Source of the DNA: an uncultured Brachyspira sp.
GTDB taxonomy: Bacteria > Cyanobacteriota > Vampirovibrionia > Gastranaerophilales > Gastranaerophilaceae
DNA length: 16,313 nt
Assembly: GCA_900321895.1 (NCBI GenBank)
Contig: ONYB01000051.1
Span: 1 to 16,313, forward strand
Direction of reading: 5' to 3'
Part shown: positions 13,828 through 16,313 of the stretch, piece by piece
How the letters are laid out: each line of letters begins with the position of its first letter
Position numbering within the stretch: position 1 is the stretch's first letter
Made by a program: the position numbers and the translations under genes
Notes under the pieces: generated by a model
Told to the model about the DNA's origin: nothing
Databases searched by the model: none
Seen by the model: the letters and a program-made list of their open reading frames with translations, nothing else

Positions 13828-13850
13828 GTTGCAAACTCGCAACCTCTCCC
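13828..13850 (-). promoter_or_regulatory. alr ribosome-binding site separated from the start by a hairpin
   Basis: On the minus strand GGGAGAGG (13850 to 13843) is followed by GTTGC, six loop bases, and GCAAC (13843 to 13828), then TAA and the ATG at 13824. The hairpin would reduce the 18-nt spacing to an effective few nucleotides. Confidence 0.5.
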
Positions 13851-13860
13851 TTCACCTCAA

Positions 13861-13889
13861 ATTATACAATAAAAAAACCGCCTCGTAAA
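13861..13889 (-). promoter_or_regulatory. alr promoter overlapping the rpsI terminator
   Basis: On the minus strand TTTACG (13889 to 13884) and TATAAT (13866 to 13861) are separated by 17 nt. The -35 lies in the terminator loop, and the T-tract forms part of the spacer. The predicted transcript start is near 13854, giving alr a leader of about 30 nt. Confidence 0.5.
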
Positions 13890-13900
13890 AGGCGGTTTTT
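13871..13900 (-). terminator. Rho-independent terminator of the ribosomal operon
   Basis: A 10-bp stem (13873-13882 with 13891-13900) with an 8-nt loop is followed on the minus strand by a seven-T run (13877 to 13871, partly in the stem). It starts 8 bp after the rpsI stop. Confidence 0.92.
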
Positions 13901-13908
13901 GAAACTGA

Positions 13909-14304
13909 TTAACGTTTTGAGAACTGGAAGCGTTTTCTAGCTCTTTTTCTACCGTATTTTTTACGTTCTTTAACACGTGGGTCACGAGTTAACAAACCTT
14001 CTAATCTCAATACATTTTTGTATTCTTCGTTAGCTTTAACCAAAGCTCTTGAAATACCATGTCTGATTGCTCCGCATTGTGCAACGATACCGCCGCCTAC
14101 TGCTTTTACTCTTACATCGTATTTTTCTTGGTTGTCAGTAAGAACCAATGGTCTGTAAACTAACATTTCAATAGCAGGTCTGTTACCGATATAGTTTCTC
14201 AAAGTTTTGCCGTTAACAAAAATTCGGCCTTTACCTTTAACTAATTTTACAACTGCAATAGAGGTTTTTCTGCGGCCAGTTGCCATAATTTCTTTATCTG
14301 CCAT
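13909..14304 (-). CDS. rpsI: 30S ribosomal protein uS9
   Basis: uS9 is a head protein of the 30S subunit whose C-terminal tail reaches the P-site tRNA. Visible are ATGRRKTSIAVVKLVKGKG, NGKTLRNYIG, VKAVGGGIVAQCGAIRHGISRAL, LTRDPRVKERKKYGRKRARK and the invariant end FSKR. The length of 131 aa is normal. The start codon overlaps the rplM stop (TAATG), and AAAGGAGG lies inside the last rplM codons, so translation is coupled. Confidence 0.98.
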   Translation of the reverse strand: MADKEIMATGRRKTSIAVVKLVKGKGRIFVNGKTLRNYIGNRPAIEMLVYRPLVLTDNQEKYDVRVKAVGGGIVAQCGAIRHGISRALVKANEEYKNVLRLEGLLTRDPRVKERKKYGRKRARKRFQFSKR

Positions 14305-14741
14305 TATTTAGCCTCCTTTTCCAAAACGATTGGTTTTTGTGCAGCGTGCGGATGTTCGCTTCCTGCATAGATTTTTAACTTAGTTAATTGTTGTGCTCCA
14401 AGAGTATTGTGTTGCAACATACCTTTAACAGCTTTTTCTATAGCAAGAGTGCCGTCTTTTTCCATCAATTCTTTGAAACTTGCAGATTTCAAGCCACCCG
14501 GATAACCTGTGTGGTGGTAGTAAATTTTGTCAGTTTCTTTTTTACCTGTTACTCTAACTTTGTCAGCGTTGATAACAACTACGAAATCGCCAGTGTCAAC
14601 GTTAGGTGTGTATTCAGGTTTATTTTTACCTCTCAAAATATTAGCAATTCTGACAGCTAATCTACCGAGGACTTCGCCCTCAGCATCAATCAGATACCAT
14701 TTTCTTTCAACTTCCAGAGGTTTAGCTGAATATGTTTTCAT
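14304..14741 (-). CDS. rplM: 50S ribosomal protein uL13
   Basis: uL13 is an early-assembly protein of the large subunit. Recognisable blocks are RKWYLIDAEGEVLGRLAVRIANILRGK, NVDTGDFVVVINADKVRVTGKK, YYHHTGYPGGLKS and VKGMLQHNTLGAQQLTKLKIYAGSEHPH. The length of 145 aa is typical. GGAG lies about 7 nt before the ATG, and truA ends 17 bp upstream. Confidence 0.98.
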   Translation of the reverse strand: MKTYSAKPLEVERKWYLIDAEGEVLGRLAVRIANILRGKNKPEYTPNVDTGDFVVVINADKVRVTGKKETDKIYYHHTGYPGGLKSASFKELMEKDGTLAIEKAVKGMLQHNTLGAQQLTKLKIYAGSEHPHAAQKPIVLEKEAK

Positions 14742-14758
14742 TCTATTTCTCCGTATTT

Positions 14759-15529
14759 TTAATATGTTACTTCTAATAATGTCAATCCGTAGGGACTGAC
14801 TGTTTGTCCCGCCTTGCGACGGTCTTTTGCATCAAGCACATTCTTCATGTGGATTGACGACAGGTTATGCCCTTCTATTTCTAAAAGAGTACCGACGATT
14901 GTTCTCATCATATTGTAAAGAAATCTGTTTCCCACAATATCAATAACAATCCTGTCGCCGACTCTCCTGCATTCGGCTCTTTCGATAAAACAAATTTTGC
15001 TCGGGTTAAGCGTTCCGGAACTCTTGAAACTTGAAAAATCGTGTTCTCCAATAAGATAATTCAAAGAATTTTGCATTCTTTCAACATCAACTTCATACTT
15101 AACTCTCATCAAATCTCCGTCAAAAGCATTTTTGTATTTGCGATTAACAAACTCAAATCTGTAATGACGTCTTTTGGCTGATTTTTGAGCATGAAATGTC
15201 GGATTAACTTCTTTTAAGTCTGTGACAGAAATATCACCTGGCAGAATTTCGTTCAAATGATAGACAAACTCTGAAGCAACAATCGTTTTATCTGTATCAA
15301 AGTGAACCACTTGACCACGTGAATTTACACCTCTGTCAGTTCTTCCGGAAAATATTGTTTTTATCGGTCGGTTATTATCTTCGGTATTTCTACCGATTAT
15401 CAGTGTACAAAGTGCCTTTTCGAGTTCTCCTTGGATTGTCGGGGTTTCTATCTGGCAGCCGTTGCGGAATTGGATTTGGCTGCCGGCATAGTTTTTCCCG
15501 ATATATTGAACCTTACAGGCATAACGCAT
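14759..15529 (-). CDS. truA: tRNA pseudouridine(38-40) synthase
   Basis: TruA isomerises uridines 38-40 of the tRNA anticodon arm. It is 256 aa with the catalytic aspartate D65 in SGRTDRGVNS, and also RRHYRFEF, GEHDFSSFKSSG, NRFLYNMMRTIVG and the C-terminal SPYGLTLLEV. The active-site block usually reads GRTDAGVHA, so Arg and Asn replace Ala and His here while the Asp is kept. The gene starts 4 bp after the rplQ stop with no clear Shine-Dalgarno, suggesting coupled translation. Its place between rplQ and rplM is the cyanobacterial order. Confidence 0.96.
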   Translation of the reverse strand: MRYACKVQYIGKNYAGSQIQFRNGCQIETPTIQGELEKALCTLIIGRNTEDNNRPIKTIFSGRTDRGVNSRGQVVHFDTDKTIVASEFVYHLNEILPGDISVTDLKEVNPTFHAQKSAKRRHYRFEFVNRKYKNAFDGDLMRVKYEVDVERMQNSLNYLIGEHDFSSFKSSGTLNPSKICFIERAECRRVGDRIVIDIVGNRFLYNMMRTIVGTLLEIEGHNLSSIHMKNVLDAKDRRKAGQTVSPYGLTLLEVTY

Positions 15530-15533
15530 TGGC

Positions 15534-15962
15534 TTATACCAACTGGATTAAAGCCATTTCAGATGCGTCACCGCGTCTTGGCGGTAATCTAAATATTCTT
15601 GTATATCCGCCTTTGCGGTCAGAATATTTTTTGCCGATGATTACGAACAACTGTCTTAATACAGTTTGACGAGCCAACTTTTTGTCTGCAACAGGTGCAT
15701 CAAAAACTTCGCCTGTTGCCAAATCCATATATTTACCTGTTTCTTTGTTGTAAATAAATTTAGCAGCCTGACGGATTGCGTGAAGGTCGCCCTTTTTAGC
15801 AGTAGTGATAATTTCTTCAGCGTATGGTTTCAATGCTTTTGCACGAGCCATAGTTGTTTTGATTTCACCGTGCATAAAAAGTTCAGTAGCTAGTGCACGC
15901 AAAAGTGCATCACGTTGGTCTTTTGCTTTGCTTAGCGTATGTTTTTTAGTTTGGTGTCTCAT
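15534..15962 (-). CDS. rplQ: 50S ribosomal protein bL17
   Basis: bL17 lies near the polypeptide exit of the large subunit. It starts MRHQTKKHTLSKAKDQRDALLRALATEL, then EIKTTMARAKALKPYAEEII, and ends with GGYTRIFRLPPRRGDASEMALIQLV. At 142 aa it is longer than the roughly 116-127 aa common form because of an insertion around residues 72-95 (ETGKYMDLATGEVFDAPVAD). AAAGGAAAG precedes the ATG. Confidence 0.97.
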   Translation of the reverse strand: MRHQTKKHTLSKAKDQRDALLRALATELFMHGEIKTTMARAKALKPYAEEIITTAKKGDLHAIRQAAKFIYNKETGKYMDLATGEVFDAPVADKKLARQTVLRQLFVIIGKKYSDRKGGYTRIFRLPPRRGDASEMALIQLV

Positions 15963-15999
15963 TTTTGCTTTCCTTTATATTATTTTTATTGTTTTTTAA

Positions 16000-16313
16000 T
16001 TAAACTTCTTCTTCGATTTCCGGATTTGGAGCTAAATCAAGTCCGAAGTGGTGAAGTCTTTCGATTACTTCGTCAGAAGATTTTTTGCCGAAGTTTTTAA
16101 TGTTCAACAAATCATGTTCTGATTTTTTAAGCAATTCAGCCATTGAATTGATACTTGCACGTTTCAAGCAGTTGTATGCTCTAACAGAAAGTTCCAATTC
16201 TTCGATAGTCATTGTAGGAACATTTTCGTCTTCTTCTACAACTTCTTCAACAACAGCAACAGGACTTACAACCGGCTGACCTGTAATTGAAGCAATTTGC
16301 ATAAAGTGTTCAA
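16000..16313 (-). CDS. rpoA: RNA polymerase alpha subunit, C-terminal part
   Basis: Only the 3' 313 bases are in the window; the frame continues past the edge (...E-H-F-M-Q-I-A). An acidic Val/Glu-rich linker (VAVVEEVVEEDENVP) is followed by the alpha-CTD, which contacts UP elements and activators: ELSVRAYNCLKRASI (DNA-contacting Arg), then LLNIKNFGKKSSDEVIERLHHFGLDL with its helix-hairpin-helix. It ends with a short acidic tail (EIEEEV). rplQ follows 37 bp downstream. Confidence 0.97.
   Translation of the reverse strand, partial: EHFMQIASITGQPVVSPVAVVEEVVEEDENVPTMTIEELELSVRAYNCLKRASINSMAELLKKSEHDLLNIKNFGKKSSDEVIERLHHFGLDLAPNPEIEEEV

Overview
The window is an AT-rich bacterial chromosome segment with dense, compact coding. 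It most likely comes from a non-photosynthetic, anaerobic relative of the Cyanobacteria (Melainabacteria/Vampirovibrionia, probably a gut Gastranaerophilales). Three things point there. The minus-strand order rpoA-rplQ-truA-rplM-rpsI, with no ECF transporter genes between rplQ and truA, is the cyanobacterial arrangement. A gene for HydE, an [FeFe]-hydrogenase maturase, implies anaerobic hydrogen metabolism. The 566-aa and 116-aa proteins begin and end with sequence I associate with Gastranaerophilales genomes. The assignment is an inference; no 16S or other decisive marker is present.

Layout. 1-1160: the 3' part of groEL and a strong terminator. 1175-3657 (minus): hydE followed by cysK, where hydE has been lengthened by an inserted 480-bp palindrome-bounded element carrying a DUF559 nuclease-like domain. 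3708-5824: a 566-aa protein of unknown function, flanked by short tandem-repeat arrays and a 179-bp inverted-repeat element. 5960-8203 (plus): rplI with terminator, then a CooC-like nickel-type ATPase translationally linked to folD. 8279-9262: a 116-aa paralogue of the ends of the 566-aa protein, divergent from ruvC. 9298-10964 (minus): lipA and an MpaA-like M14 peptidase, followed by a frameshifted remnant of a small gene. 11058-11453 (plus): a small secreted protein. 11454-13824 (minus): alr and a short dihydrolipoamide dehydrogenase. 13871-16313 (minus): the rpoA(3' part)-rplQ-truA-rplM-rpsI operon with its terminator.

Functional themes are protein synthesis and folding (groEL, rplI, rplM, rpsI, rplQ, rpoA, truA), lipoate/one-carbon/redox cofactors (lipA, lpd, folD), cell wall (alr, mpaA), DNA repair (ruvC), sulfur assimilation (cysK) and metallocofactor maturation (hydE, CooC-like).

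The most notable observations are: (1) a DUF559 mobile element whose in-silico removal restores a normal-length HydE reading frame; (2) three genes (hydE, lipA, ruvC) whose promoter -10 box lies 6-7 nt before the ATG with no Shine-Dalgarno, which predicts leaderless mRNAs; (3) a two-member protein family sharing both ends but not the middle, with a shared upstream DNA motif; (4) an alr promoter embedded in the upstream terminator, and an alr start whose distant Shine-Dalgarno is bridged by a hairpin.
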